Shown here piece after piece: positions 17,568-25,408 of a DNA stretch of 64,000 bases. Origin of the DNA: Streptomyces klenkii (lineage in GTDB: Bacteria; Actinomycetota; Actinomycetes; Streptomycetales; Streptomycetaceae). The notes beneath the pieces were generated by a model. That model worked only from the letters and a program-made list of their open reading frames with translations. It did not search any database and was not told the origin of the DNA. The stretch is from positions 477,813 to 541,812 of the forward strand of contig NZ_RBAM01000006.1 of assembly GCF_003626645.1 (NCBI RefSeq). Reading direction: 5' to 3'. The translations under genes were made by a program, and so were the position numbers. Each line of letters starts with the position of its first letter. Position 1 is the first letter of the stretch.

Positions 17568-19072
17568 TACTTCATCAGCCTCGGGTACTCGGCGTCATGC
17601 TCCTTGATGTAGACGGTCTCGGGCGTCACCTCGAAGCGGTCCTCGTTGTCGAAGTCCGCGCGGGACTCGGTGAGGTGGTTCATCAGCACCTCGCCCTTGG
17701 TGTTGAGGGTGTGGCGCAGGTAGTCGGTCTGGAGGTTGCCGTGCCAGATGACGCCGAGCTTGTTGACGGTGTAGCGGTCGTCGTGCTCGTCGATGACGCC
17801 CGCCGCCAGGTGTCCGTCGATGACGTGCTGCACGCGGGCGAGGGCGGCTTCGCCGACCCGGTCGGCGTAGCTGTTCAGCAGCGCCTTGTCGAGGGACTTG
17901 TAGCGGGGGAACATCACCATGATCCGGTCGAGGACGCCGTCGGGGCCGATGGACTGGAGGGTCTCGGTGGAGGCGCCCTGTTCGTCGACGTTGGCCTGCC
18001 ACTGGTCGACCTTCTCCGGGTTGATCGACACCATGTCGCGGAGGTTGCCGCGGGCGGCGCAGCCGACGCCGATGATGTCCTGCCGGGCGCAGTGCGCGGT
18101 CTGGTACTGGGAGCGCTCGGGGCGCTTGGACCAGGTCTCGGCGATGGTGTTGTGGTAGCCGGCCGCGCTGAGCGTGTCGTAGAGGTGCTCGCGCATGGAG
18201 AGCAGCTGCCAGGGGCTGCCGGGCTGTTCGACCCTGCCGTCCATGATGAGCTTGTGCAGGGGGCGGTAGGGCAGGTAGATGGTGGTGAACAGGTCGATCT
18301 CGGCCGGGTCGTAGCAGTCGAGGAGCTCGGCGAGTTCGGCCTGGAAGCCCTCCAGGGTCTGGCCGGGCAGGTCGTACATCATGTCGACGCAGGTGTCGGC
18401 CTTGTAGTCGAGGTCGCGCATGCGGTTGAAGACCGCGTCGACGTCGTCGCGGGTGTCCAGGCGGCCGATCTTGCGATGGATCTTGGCGTTGAGGGTCTCG
18501 ATGCCGAAGGTGATGCGGTCCCAGCCGTGGTCCTTGAGGACGTCGAGGAGCCCGGGGCGGCGCAGGGTGCGGGGCTCGCCGGTGAAGGACTTCTCGATGC
18601 CGTCGAAGTTCGGGACGACCTTGCGGAGGTGGGCGCTCAGCCGCTCGACGGCGGTCACCGGGAGGGTGGACGGGCTGCCGCCTCCTATGTAGATGCCGGT
18701 GAACTCGCGCGCCTGCACGTAGGGCTGGCGCATGTACCAGTCGATCTCCTTGATGAGGTAGTCGGTGTAGCGCTCCAGCCGCTCGGAGTCCTGCTTCGGG
18801 TAGTGGTACCGGTTGAAGTTGCAGTAGTGGCAGAACGACTTGCAGTACGGCACGTGGATGTACATCATGATCCGGTCGTTCAGGTTGCCGCCCGGGTCGG
18901 TCAGGCTGCGGATGTTCTCGACGACCTTCTCGCGCGGGACCTGGTGCCAGTCCATCGTGGCGAAGTTCGGCATGATGTAGTGCGAGACGGTCATGACGCC
19001 GTCGAAGGGGACGGGGCGCGAGGCGTTGTCCCCCAGGTAGTACGGCTCCTGGTGCGCGGTCAGCGGTGACAC
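17567..19072 (-). CDS. HemN-like radical SAM enzyme
   Basis: A 501-residue radical S-adenosylmethionine enzyme of the HemN/HemW class. The iron-sulfur motif is YCKSFCHYCNF (CxxxCxxC, near residue 76-83) preceded by the HemN-like MMYIHVP. The SAM-binding Gly-rich strand is IYIGGGSPSTL, followed by SFTGEPRTL and the RITFGIETLN block. Length is close to HemN (about 450-460) with extra C-terminal sequence. It sits inside a fatty-acid-synthase-like operon, overlapping the FabH-like gene by 13 bases, and not among haem genes. HemN-like enzymes are known as cyclopropanases (jawsamycin, CC-1065 pathways) and methyltransferases, so modification of an unsaturated acyl-ACP chain is a reasonable inference. 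Coproporphyrinogen dehydrogenase function is the alternative. GTG 19072 has AGGAGG upstream. Confidence 0.87.
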   Translation of the reverse strand: MSPLTAHQEPYYLGDNASRPVPFDGVMTVSHYIMPNFATMDWHQVPREKVVENIRSLTDPGGNLNDRIMMYIHVPYCKSFCHYCNFNRYHYPKQDSERLERYTDYLIKEIDWYMRQPYVQAREFTGIYIGGGSPSTLPVTAVERLSAHLRKVVPNFDGIEKSFTGEPRTLRRPGLLDVLKDHGWDRITFGIETLNAKIHRKIGRLDTRDDVDAVFNRMRDLDYKADTCVDMMYDLPGQTLEGFQAELAELLDCYDPAEIDLFTTIYLPYRPLHKLIMDGRVEQPGSPWQLLSMREHLYDTLSAAGYHNTIAETWSKRPERSQYQTAHCARQDIIGVGCAARGNLRDMVSINPEKVDQWQANVDEQGASTETLQSIGPDGVLDRIMVMFPRYKSLDKALLNSYADRVGEAALARVQHVIDGHLAAGVIDEHDDRYTVNKLGVIWHGNLQTDYLRHTLNTKGEVLMNHLTESRADFDNEDRFEVTPETVYIKEHDAEYPRLMK

Positions 19073-20061
19073 GGTTCCTCCTGCTCGTGCGGTGCGTGCT
19101 CGGGGTGTGCCGGGGACGGCGCCCGCCAGCGGATGACGCCGGCTCCCCAGACGAAGCCGGCGCCGACCGCCGCCATCACGATCCGGTCGCCGGGGTGCAG
19201 GCGGCCGCGGTTCCTGGCCTGCCGCAGGGCGAAGGGGATGGACGCCGACGAGGTGTTGCCCACGTTCTCGATGCTGATCTCGGTGCGGGACGGCGGGACG
19301 CCGAGCTCCGCGGCGACGGCGTGCAGGATCCGTGCGTTCGCCTGGTGGCCGATGAAGAGCCCGACGTCGGCGAGGGTGAGGCCGCAGCCGGTGAGGACGG
19401 CGCGGGTCTGCTCGGCCATGGTGGCGACGGCGAACTCGTAGACCTCGCGGCCGCTCATGCGCAGCAGGCGGTCGTCCGGGTCGGTGTACAGCAGGTCCTC
19501 GTGGCGGCCGTCCGAGCCGAGGCGGAAGGCGGGCCGCTCGCCGGCGCCCGGACCGGCGGGGGTGACGACGACGGCGCCGGCCGCGTCGCCGAAGAGGACG
19601 GCGGTGGAGCGGTCGGTGGTGTCGGTGATGCGGGAGAGCGCCTCGGCGGCGCACACCAGGACGCAGCGGGCCCGGCCGGACTCGATCTGTGCGCAGGCGT
19701 GGTCCAGGGCGTAGAGGAAGCCGGCGCAGGCGGCGTTGAGGTCCAGCGCGGGCGGGTGGGGTGCGCCGAGGCGGGTGGCGAGCCCGGGGGCGATGCCCGG
19801 GGTGATGCGGTCGGGAGTGATGGTGGCGACCACCACGTGGTCGACGTCGCGGGCGTCGCGCCCGGCGTCGGCGAGCGCTTCCCGGCAGGCCCGCTCGGCC
19901 AGGCCGGTCAGTGATTCGCCCGGGCCCAGCCGGCGGCGGCTGTGGATGCCGGTGCGCTTGACGATCCACTCGTGCGAGGTGCCGAGGGGGGTGAAGTGGT
20001 CGTTGCCGAGGACGGTGGCGGGCAGGGCCGCGCCGACGCCGGCGATCGTGGCGGTCGTCAT
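19060..20061 (-). CDS. FabH-like beta-ketoacyl-ACP synthase III
   Basis: A 333-residue KAS III enzyme. The catalytic triad is intact: Cys in NAACAGFLYALD (near 111), His in GHQANARI (near 240) and Asn in ENVGNTSSASIP (near 268). It should start chains by condensing an acyl-CoA (or transfer an acyl group) with malonyl-ACP. The C-terminus carries an extra Pro/His/Glu-rich tail of about 15 residues. ATG 20061 overlaps the stop codon of the AfsA-like gene (ATGA). It is one of two ketosynthases in the operon, the other being FabF-like, so initiation and elongation are both covered. Starter choice cannot be read from sequence. Confidence 0.9.
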   Translation of the reverse strand: MTTATIAGVGAALPATVLGNDHFTPLGTSHEWIVKRTGIHSRRRLGPGESLTGLAERACREALADAGRDARDVDHVVVATITPDRITPGIAPGLATRLGAPHPPALDLNAACAGFLYALDHACAQIESGRARCVLVCAAEALSRITDTTDRSTAVLFGDAAGAVVVTPAGPGAGERPAFRLGSDGRHEDLLYTDPDDRLLRMSGREVYEFAVATMAEQTRAVLTGCGLTLADVGLFIGHQANARILHAVAAELGVPPSRTEISIENVGNTSSASIPFALRQARNRGRLHPGDRIVMAAVGAGFVWGAGVIRWRAPSPAHPEHAPHEQEEPCHR

Positions 20062-21119
20062 CGCGCGCCCCCGGGAGGGGCGGTGGGCGTGGGCGCACGG
20101 GCCAGGAGCTCCGAGCCCGGTACGGCCTCGATCGTGATCTCCAGCTCGGCGGCGGGTTCCCCGCGCTGTTCCACCGTCACGGCGACCGTGCCGGGGGCGG
20201 TGGGGCGGGCCCGGCAGCGGACGGGTGCGGACTGCTCGGCGAAGGCCAGGAACCGCGCCCGGCAGGCGGTCGCGAGGAGGGCGCCGGCCGGTACGGAACG
20301 GGTGCGCGCGCAGGCGGCCAGGGCGGTCTGCCGGGCGGCCTCCATCAGCAGCATGCCGGGGAGGTGGTCGAGGGGGTGGTCGTAGAACACGGGGTCCTGC
20401 GGGTCGGCCACGACGTCGGCCACGAAGTCGGCGGCGGTTTCGTTGGCGGCTTCGGTCGCTCGGGGCCGCTCGCCTTCCCCGGATTGCTCGGTGCGCAGGC
20501 CGCCGATGACGACGTTGCGGGGGTCCGTGCGGCCCACGGCGGAGGGGTCGCACCGCGGCGGCGCCTCCCCGGCGCCGGGGGCCGCGGTCCCGGTGCTGCC
20601 GGCGCGCAGGTCGTCGTAGGAGTCGCCCTCCAGGAAGCGCAGGGTTCCGGTGAAGAGGGCGGCGTCTCGGCCGTCGATGCGGCAGGCCGCGGTGCCGCGC
20701 AGGCTGCGCACGGAGCCGTCGCGGCGGCGGCGCAGCCGGTCGATGTCCAGCTCGACGAGGAGGTCGGCGGGGGCGGGGCCGGTGCGGACCGCGTCCAGGC
20801 CCGTGAAGGCGATGCCCAGGTCGCCGATCACGAAGCGGCGGTCGAGGGGCACGTGCAGCAGTTCGTGGACGATGGCCTCGACGGTCTGGCGCGCGGCCTC
20901 CGCGACGAGGAGGAGGTCGTGGTACGGGGCGGAGGTGTCGTTGTAGTGGCGGTGCAGCCGGGGCAGCTGGGCCGTGCCGAGGAGGCGTCCGCCGCTCTCC
21001 GCGACGGCCGTGGTCAGGACCTGTTCCACGGCGCGCTTGTGGACGAGGCTGCGGTGGACGGTCCGGTCGGCGGTCAGTGCGGGAGCGGCCCCGGCAGGGC
21101 TCGTCGTTCCGGTGTTCAC
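20058..21119 (-). CDS. AfsA-family double-hotdog protein
   Basis: A 353-residue AfsA/ScbA-type protein with two tandem AfsA hotdog domains. The first has the family hallmark VHRSLVHKRAVEQVL (near 21-36) and APYHDLLLVAEAARQ (near 65); the second repeats it as VFYDHPLDHLPGMLLMEAARQ-like sequence near residue 245. Known members condense a beta-ketoacyl-ACP with dihydroxyacetone phosphate to begin gamma-butyrolactone signals. Here the gene is embedded in a full set of type II fatty-acid genes without FabZ or FabA, so a dehydratase role, using the same hotdog fold, is an attractive alternative. GTG 21119 overlaps the enoyl reductase stop (GTGA). No gamma-butyrolactone receptor (TetR-type) gene is next to it, which argues against a simple signalling unit. 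Confidence 0.85.
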   Translation of the reverse strand: MNTGTTSPAGAAPALTADRTVHRSLVHKRAVEQVLTTAVAESGGRLLGTAQLPRLHRHYNDTSAPYHDLLLVAEAARQTVEAIVHELLHVPLDRRFVIGDLGIAFTGLDAVRTGPAPADLLVELDIDRLRRRRDGSVRSLRGTAACRIDGRDAALFTGTLRFLEGDSYDDLRAGSTGTAAPGAGEAPPRCDPSAVGRTDPRNVVIGGLRTEQSGEGERPRATEAANETAADFVADVVADPQDPVFYDHPLDHLPGMLLMEAARQTALAACARTRSVPAGALLATACRARFLAFAEQSAPVRCRARPTAPGTVAVTVEQRGEPAAELEITIEAVPGSELLARAPTPTAPPGGAR

Positions 21120-22000
21120 ATCGGCCTCCGTCCGCCGGCGGGAAGTCCCGTATCGGCAGGCTGCCTTGCATCGGCGGGCAGCTCCTTACCAGCAGGAAGC
21201 CCCATGCCTGGGGGCATCCCCATACCGGCGGCCCGCATTCCGCCGTCCGCGTGGAGCACTTCGCCGGTGATGCCGCGGGCCAGCTCGGAGAGCAGGAACA
21301 GCACCGGGCCGGGCACCACGTCGGCCGCCGCCGTGGCGCTGTCCCAGCCCAGGGGCGCGTTGCGGGCCCAGTGGGCGTCGAGCGCGTCGAAGGTGGCGAC
21401 GCCGCGGCCGGAGACGGTGTCGACGGGCCCGGTCGCCACGAGGTTGACGCGGGTGCCCCGGGGGCCGAGGTAGAGGGCGAGGTAGCGGCACACGGACTCC
21501 AGGGCGGCCTTGGCCACGCCCATCCAGTCGTAGCCGGGCCAGGCGCGGGAGCCGTCGAAGTCGAGGCCGACGACGCTGCCGTGCCCGGCGCCGCGGTGCA
21601 GGAGCGGGGCGAGTGCGGTGACCAGGGCGTGGAGGGAGGCCGCGCTGGTGCGGAAGGCCGCCTCGGCGCTCTCGGGCGGCGTGGTGAGGAAGGCGCCGCC
21701 GAGCGCGCCGGGCGGGGCGCCCGCGATGGCGTGGACGGCGCCGTCGAGCGCGGGCCAGCGCTCCTCCACTGCCGCGGCCAGGGCGGTGAAGTCGGCGGGG
21801 CGGGTCGCGTCGAGGTAGAGCACCTCGGCGGGCTTCGGCAGGTCGGCTGCGGCGAGTTCGGTGATCCGGCGGCTGCGGCCGTGGCCCGTCAGGAGCACGT
21901 CGGCGCCCGCCAGCTGGAGTTCCCTGGCGATGTGCCAGGCGATGGAGTCGCTGGTGAGGACGCCGGTGACCACGTAGCGCCGGCCGGGGAGCCGGATCAC
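21116..22000 (-). CDS. InhA/FabI-like enoyl-ACP reductase
   Basis: A 294-residue SDR-type enoyl-ACP reductase, closer to mycobacterial InhA than to FabG. Evidence: the N-terminal VVTGVLTSDSIAWHIAREL with LLTGHGR (InhA-like nucleotide site), and the active-site segment YDWMGVAKAALESVCRYLA (near 157), i.e. YxxMxxxK with the Lys in place, followed by VNLVATGPVDT. It would saturate the double bond made after dehydration. Odd: after the normal C-terminus (ITGEVLHADGGMRA) there is a ~35-residue Gly/Pro/Met tail with loose repeats (GMGMPPGMGLPAG, ELPADARQPADTGLPAG). GTG 22000 overlaps the FabF-like stop by four bases. Confidence 0.86.
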   Translation of the reverse strand: MIRLPGRRYVVTGVLTSDSIAWHIARELQLAGADVLLTGHGRSRRITELAAADLPKPAEVLYLDATRPADFTALAAAVEERWPALDGAVHAIAGAPPGALGGAFLTTPPESAEAAFRTSAASLHALVTALAPLLHRGAGHGSVVGLDFDGSRAWPGYDWMGVAKAALESVCRYLALYLGPRGTRVNLVATGPVDTVSGRGVATFDALDAHWARNAPLGWDSATAAADVVPGPVLFLLSELARGITGEVLHADGGMRAAGMGMPPGMGLPAGKELPADARQPADTGLPAGGRRPM

Positions 22001-23220
22001 GCCGCCCTCCCGCCGGAGGCCGCCCGCAGGACGAGGACGGCGTTATGGCCGCCGAAGCCGAAGGAGGTGGACAGCGCGGTCAGCGGGCCCGGCCCGGGTG
22101 CCGTGAGGGGGCGGGCGGTGGTGACGTGGTCGAGCGCGCCGAGCTCCGGGTCGGGGTCGCGCAGGCCCACGGTCGGCGGGGCGGTCCGGTGGTGCAGGGC
22201 CATGACGGTGGCGACCGCCTCCACGGCGCCGGCCGCGCCCAGCAGGTGCCCGACGGAGGACTTGGTGGAGGAGAGCGGGATGCCGGCGAGGGCGTCGCCG
22301 AGGCTGCGGCGGAGCGCGGCCGCCTCGGCCCGGTCGTTGAGGACGGTGCCGGTGCCGTGGGCGTTGATGTAGTGCAGGTCCGCGGGGGTGATGCCGGCGT
22401 CCGCGAGGGCGCCGCGGACGGCCCGGGCGGCGCTCTCGCCGGCCGGGTCGGGCGCCGTGAGGTGGTGGGCGTCGGTGGTGGCGGCGTACCCGGCGAGTTC
22501 GGCGAGGACGGGCGCGCCGCGCTCGCGGGCGGCCTCGGCGTCCTCCAGGACGAGGATGCCGGCGCCTTCGCCCAGCCGGAAGCCGTCGCGGCCGCGGTCG
22601 AACGGCACGGAGTCGCCGGTCGGCGAGAGGGCGCCGGCGTTGAGGAAGGCGGCGCGGACGATGGGCGAGGTCGCGGCCTCGGCGCCGCCCACCACGACCG
22701 CGTCCGCCTCGCCGGACCGGATCAGGCGCAGCCCGGCGCCGATGGCCTGGGCGCCGGCGGAGCAGGCGGCGATCACGCAGTGGCTCTCGCCGCGCAGTCC
22801 GTGGCGCAGGGCGATCTGGGCGGCCGCGGCGTTGGCCATCATCATCGGGACCATGAGCGGGGAGACGGCCTCGGGGCCGTCGGCGGCCAGGACGGTCTGC
22901 TGGATCTCGAAGGTCTCCAGGCCGCCGACGCCCGAGCCGACGAGGCAGGCCACGCGCTCGGGCTCGTAGGGGAGTCCGCCGCTCCAGCCGGCCCCGGTCA
23001 GCGCCTCCTCGGCGGCGACCAGGGCGAACTGGCAGAACCGGTCGGTGCGGCGCGCCTCGCGCCGTGAAAGGGCGGGGACGGGGTCGAAGTCCGTGCAGCG
23101 GCCCTCTCCCCCGGCGAAGGCGCTCTCGCCGGCCGCGGCCCGTTGGTGGAGCGGGCCGGCGCCGGTGCCGAGGGAGGTGACCGCGCCCGCCCCGGTGACG
23201 GCCACGGCGCGAGCGGCCAT
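21997..23220 (-). CDS. FabF-like beta-ketoacyl-ACP synthase II
   Basis: A 407-residue KAS II. Active-site residues can be read: Cys in VIAACSAGAQAIG (near 150), His in NAHGTGTVLND (near 290) and His in SSVGHLLGAAG (near 325). It catalyses elongating condensations with malonyl-ACP. The N-terminus AVAVTGAGAVTSLGTG is typical. ATG 23220 overlaps the ACP stop (TGATG), giving tight translational coupling. There is no adjacent chain-length-factor partner lacking the Cys, so it should work as a homodimer as in fatty-acid synthase, not as a KS/CLF aromatic polyketide pair. Confidence 0.92.
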   Translation of the reverse strand: MAARAVAVTGAGAVTSLGTGAGPLHQRAAAGESAFAGGEGRCTDFDPVPALSRREARRTDRFCQFALVAAEEALTGAGWSGGLPYEPERVACLVGSGVGGLETFEIQQTVLAADGPEAVSPLMVPMMMANAAAAQIALRHGLRGESHCVIAACSAGAQAIGAGLRLIRSGEADAVVVGGAEAATSPIVRAAFLNAGALSPTGDSVPFDRGRDGFRLGEGAGILVLEDAEAARERGAPVLAELAGYAATTDAHHLTAPDPAGESAARAVRGALADAGITPADLHYINAHGTGTVLNDRAEAAALRRSLGDALAGIPLSSTKSSVGHLLGAAGAVEAVATVMALHHRTAPPTVGLRDPDPELGALDHVTTARPLTAPGPGPLTALSTSFGFGGHNAVLVLRAASGGRAA

Positions 23221-23471
23221 CAGATGCCCGCGGTGCGGAAGATGGCGTCGAGGGCCTCTCCGACGGTCTTGACGCCGTCCATGTCCTTGGGGCGCACCTG
23301 TATGCCGAAACGGCGCTTCACGGCCTGGCCGAGTTCCACGAGGTCGAGGGAGTCGATCTCCAGATCCTCGAATGTGGCATCCGGAGTGATGAGGTCCTCT
23401 TCCGCGCCGAAATCGGCCAGAGATGCGGTGACGAATGCCGTCAGGGAGGCGCGGTCGGGCGCAGTGGTCAT
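23220..23471 (-). CDS. Acyl carrier protein
   Basis: An 83-residue ACP. The phosphopantetheine Ser lies in LEIDSLDLVELG (near residue 39), with the usual helix II sequence after it. It carries the growing chain for the two ketosynthases and reductases of this operon. The start is ATG 23471 (MTTAPDRASL), preceded by GGAGAG; the longer frame to 23504 has no ribosome site. It heads the tightly coupled gene series running down to 15248. The 122-base gap to the FabG-like gene (23472-23593) has no gene; it may carry a promoter or be read through. Confidence 0.93.
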   Translation of the reverse strand: MTTAPDRASLTAFVTASLADFGAEEDLITPDATFEDLEIDSLDLVELGQAVKRRFGIQVRPKDMDGVKTVGEALDAIFRTAGI

Positions 23472-23593
23472 ACGGAACTCTCCGATTCGCTTTCGCACGG
23501 GCATGTATACGCACGGGCGTTAGGGAAATGGGGTGGGGAAAATCGGTGACGGGAAGGAAACGGCAGGGAACGGAAAGTAGCGGAACAGAGGAA

Positions 23594-24415
23594 TCAGCCG
23601 TGGGGCGGCTGCGGGACGAACGCCGCCGCGGAGAGCCCGCCGTCGACCGTCAGGATGGTGCCGGTCACGTATCCGGCCTCGGGCGAGGCCAGGAAGCGGA
23701 CGCAGGCCGCGATTTCATCGGGGTGGGCCGCCCTCCGCAGGGGGATCGCGGTGCGCGCGGAGCGTCTGAGGAACTCGACGTCGCGGACGAGCCCGGTGTC
23801 GACGAGGCCGGGTGCGACGGCGTTCACGGTGATGCCGCGCCGTGCGGTCTCGATCGCGACGGACCGGGTGAGCCCTTCGAGCCCGGCTTTGGCGGCGGCG
23901 TAGTTGGCCACGCCGGGCAGGGACTGCCGGCCGAGCACGGAGCCGATGTTGACGATGCGCCCGAAGCGGGCCTGCGCCATGCCGGGCAGGGCCCGGCGCG
24001 TGGTGCGGTAGACGGCTCCGAGGTTGGTGTCGAGCACCGGCTGCCAGTCGGACTCCTCCATGGCCGCGAAGACCTGGTCAGCGCGGATGCCCGCGTTGTT
24101 GACGAGGACGAGGACCGGGCCGTGGCGGGCCTCGGCGGCCGTGAACAGCGCTTCGACGGCCGCGGGGTCGGTGACGTCGGCGCGGACGGCCAGGGCCGTG
24201 CCGCCCGCCTGCTCGATCGCCGCCACGACCTCCTTGGCCGCCGCCTCGTCCTGCCGGTAGCAGAGGGTGACCGGCCAGCCGTCGGCGGCCAGGGCGCGGG
24301 CGATCGCGGCGCCGATGCCGCGGGAGGCCCCTGTCACCAGGGCCGATCCGCCGGGGCGGGAGGCGGGGTGGTGCTCGGTCGGTGAATCCGGACAGGACTG
24401 AGCGTTGCGCGACAT
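23594..24415 (-). CDS. FabG-like 3-oxoacyl-ACP reductase (SDR)
   Basis: A 273-residue classical short-chain dehydrogenase. Motifs: ALVTGASRGIGAAIARAL (NADP-binding), VNNAGIRADQ, the catalytic set with Ser in IVNIGSVLGRQ and YAAAK (NYAAAKAGLEG), and the C-terminal YVTGTILTVDGGL. The sequence is close to FabG, so it should reduce the beta-keto group formed by the ketosynthases. It has an unusual 20-residue polar N-terminal extension (MSRNAQSCPDSPTEHH) and a short C-terminal extension. ATG 24415 is preceded by GGGGGAAA. It lies upstream of the ACP on the same strand and diverges from the crotonase-family gene. Confidence 0.88.
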   Translation of the reverse strand: MSRNAQSCPDSPTEHHPASRPGGSALVTGASRGIGAAIARALAADGWPVTLCYRQDEAAAKEVVAAIEQAGGTALAVRADVTDPAAVEALFTAAEARHGPVLVLVNNAGIRADQVFAAMEESDWQPVLDTNLGAVYRTTRRALPGMAQARFGRIVNIGSVLGRQSLPGVANYAAAKAGLEGLTRSVAIETARRGITVNAVAPGLVDTGLVRDVEFLRRSARTAIPLRRAAHPDEIAACVRFLASPEAGYVTGTILTVDGGLSAAAFVPQPPHG

Positions 24416-24556
24416 GCATTTCCCCCGTAGCGAGCGGCGCTGTTCGCCAGGACCTCGCGGTCGCTGCTGTCTGGACCATAGAACGGTGATCTTGGAAAGT
24501 CACTAGTCGTTCTTGACTGCTTGTCGGTTACAGGTGTCGTGTCTAACCTCGCGTCC

Positions 24557-25408
24557 ATGGAAGAGAATTCGGCGGCCGAGACGGTGGATTCGACATGTAC
24601 GGGACGAGTGGAATCGCCGTGCGTGCAAGTGCAAACGCGGGACGGGATCGCCCTGCTCACCCTGAACCGCCCGGCTACGGGTAATTCCATGAATGCCGAG
24701 CTGCTCGCGGACCTGCGTTCCGCATTGCGCGAGTTGGCGGCGCAAACCGCACTGCGCGGGGTGCTCATCACCGGCGCCGGGAAGGCGTTCTCGCTCGGCG
24801 GGGACGTCCGCGCGTACCACCGGGCCCTGTCGAGCGACTCCTTCGACGCCGCTGCCTACGGCGATCGTCTGACGTCGCTGCTCTCGGAGGTCGTGCTCAC
24901 CGTACGGTCCATCGGCTGCCCGGTGCTGGCCGCGGTGAACGGCCAGGCGGCGGGCGCCGGCTTCTCGCTGGCCCTCGCCTGCGACCTGCGGCTGGCGTCG
25001 CGGCGCGCGTCGTTCCACTTCGCGTACGGGGCGATCGGTGCGTCCACCGACGCGGGCATGGCGTGGTTCCTGCCCCGGGTGGTGGGCTATCCGCGCGCGC
25101 TGGAGCTGCTGCTGGAGCAGCCGGTGCTACGGGCCGCGCAGGCGCAGCGCGAAGGGCTGGTGAGTGCGGTGGTGGAGCCGGAGGAGCTGGTCGGGGCGGG
25201 TCTTGCGCGCCTGCGGGAGCTGGCGGAGGCCGCGCCGCACGCCGTTCGCAGCGCGAAGCGGCTGCTCGACCGGAGCCTGTCGACGGATCTCGCCGAGCAT
25301 CTGGAGCTGGAGCGCAAGGACTTCGCGGAGGGCGTGGCCTCGCAGGACATGCGGCACGGGGTCACGGCTCTGCTCGACGGAGAGTGGCCGCGCTTCCAGG
25401 GGCGCTGA
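24557..25408 (+). CDS. Enoyl-CoA hydratase/isomerase family protein (PaaG-like)
   Basis: A 283-residue crotonase-fold protein. The oxyanion-hole segments are FSLGGDVRAYH (near 80) and GQAAGAGFSLALACDL (near 130). At the usual catalytic positions the first Glu of enoyl-CoA hydratases is not seen, but Asp in GASTDAGMAWFLPRV aligns with the catalytic Asp of PaaG-type isomerases, so double-bond isomerisation is likelier than hydration. It could position the unsaturation used by the radical SAM enzyme. ATG 24557 fits the family N-terminus; an upstream frame to 24521 overlaps the promoter region. It diverges from the FabG-like gene and its 3' end overlaps the MFS gene tail-to-tail by 47 bases. Its first ~100 bases have lower GC than the rest. 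Confidence 0.82.
   Translation: MEENSAAETVDSTCTGRVESPCVQVQTRDGIALLTLNRPATGNSMNAELLADLRSALRELAAQTALRGVLITGAGKAFSLGGDVRAYHRALSSDSFDAAAYGDRLTSLLSEVVLTVRSIGCPVLAAVNGQAAGAGFSLALACDLRLASRRASFHFAYGAIGASTDAGMAWFLPRVVGYPRALELLLEQPVLRAAQAQREGLVSAVVEPEELVGAGLARLRELAEAAPHAVRSAKRLLDRSLSTDLAEHLELERKDFAEGVASQDMRHGVTALLDGEWPRFQGR

Noticed and set aside
16266..17612. Plus-strand open frame of about 448 codons over the FAD oxidoreductase and hydrolase genes
   Set aside because: Antisense shadow; no domain or ribosome site, while the opposite strand encodes clear GGGWSG and GHSLGG motifs.
24513..24549. Promoter TTGACT plus TCTAAC before the crotonase-family gene
   Set aside because: The spacing between the two boxes is about 24 bases, too long for a normal sigma-70 promoter.
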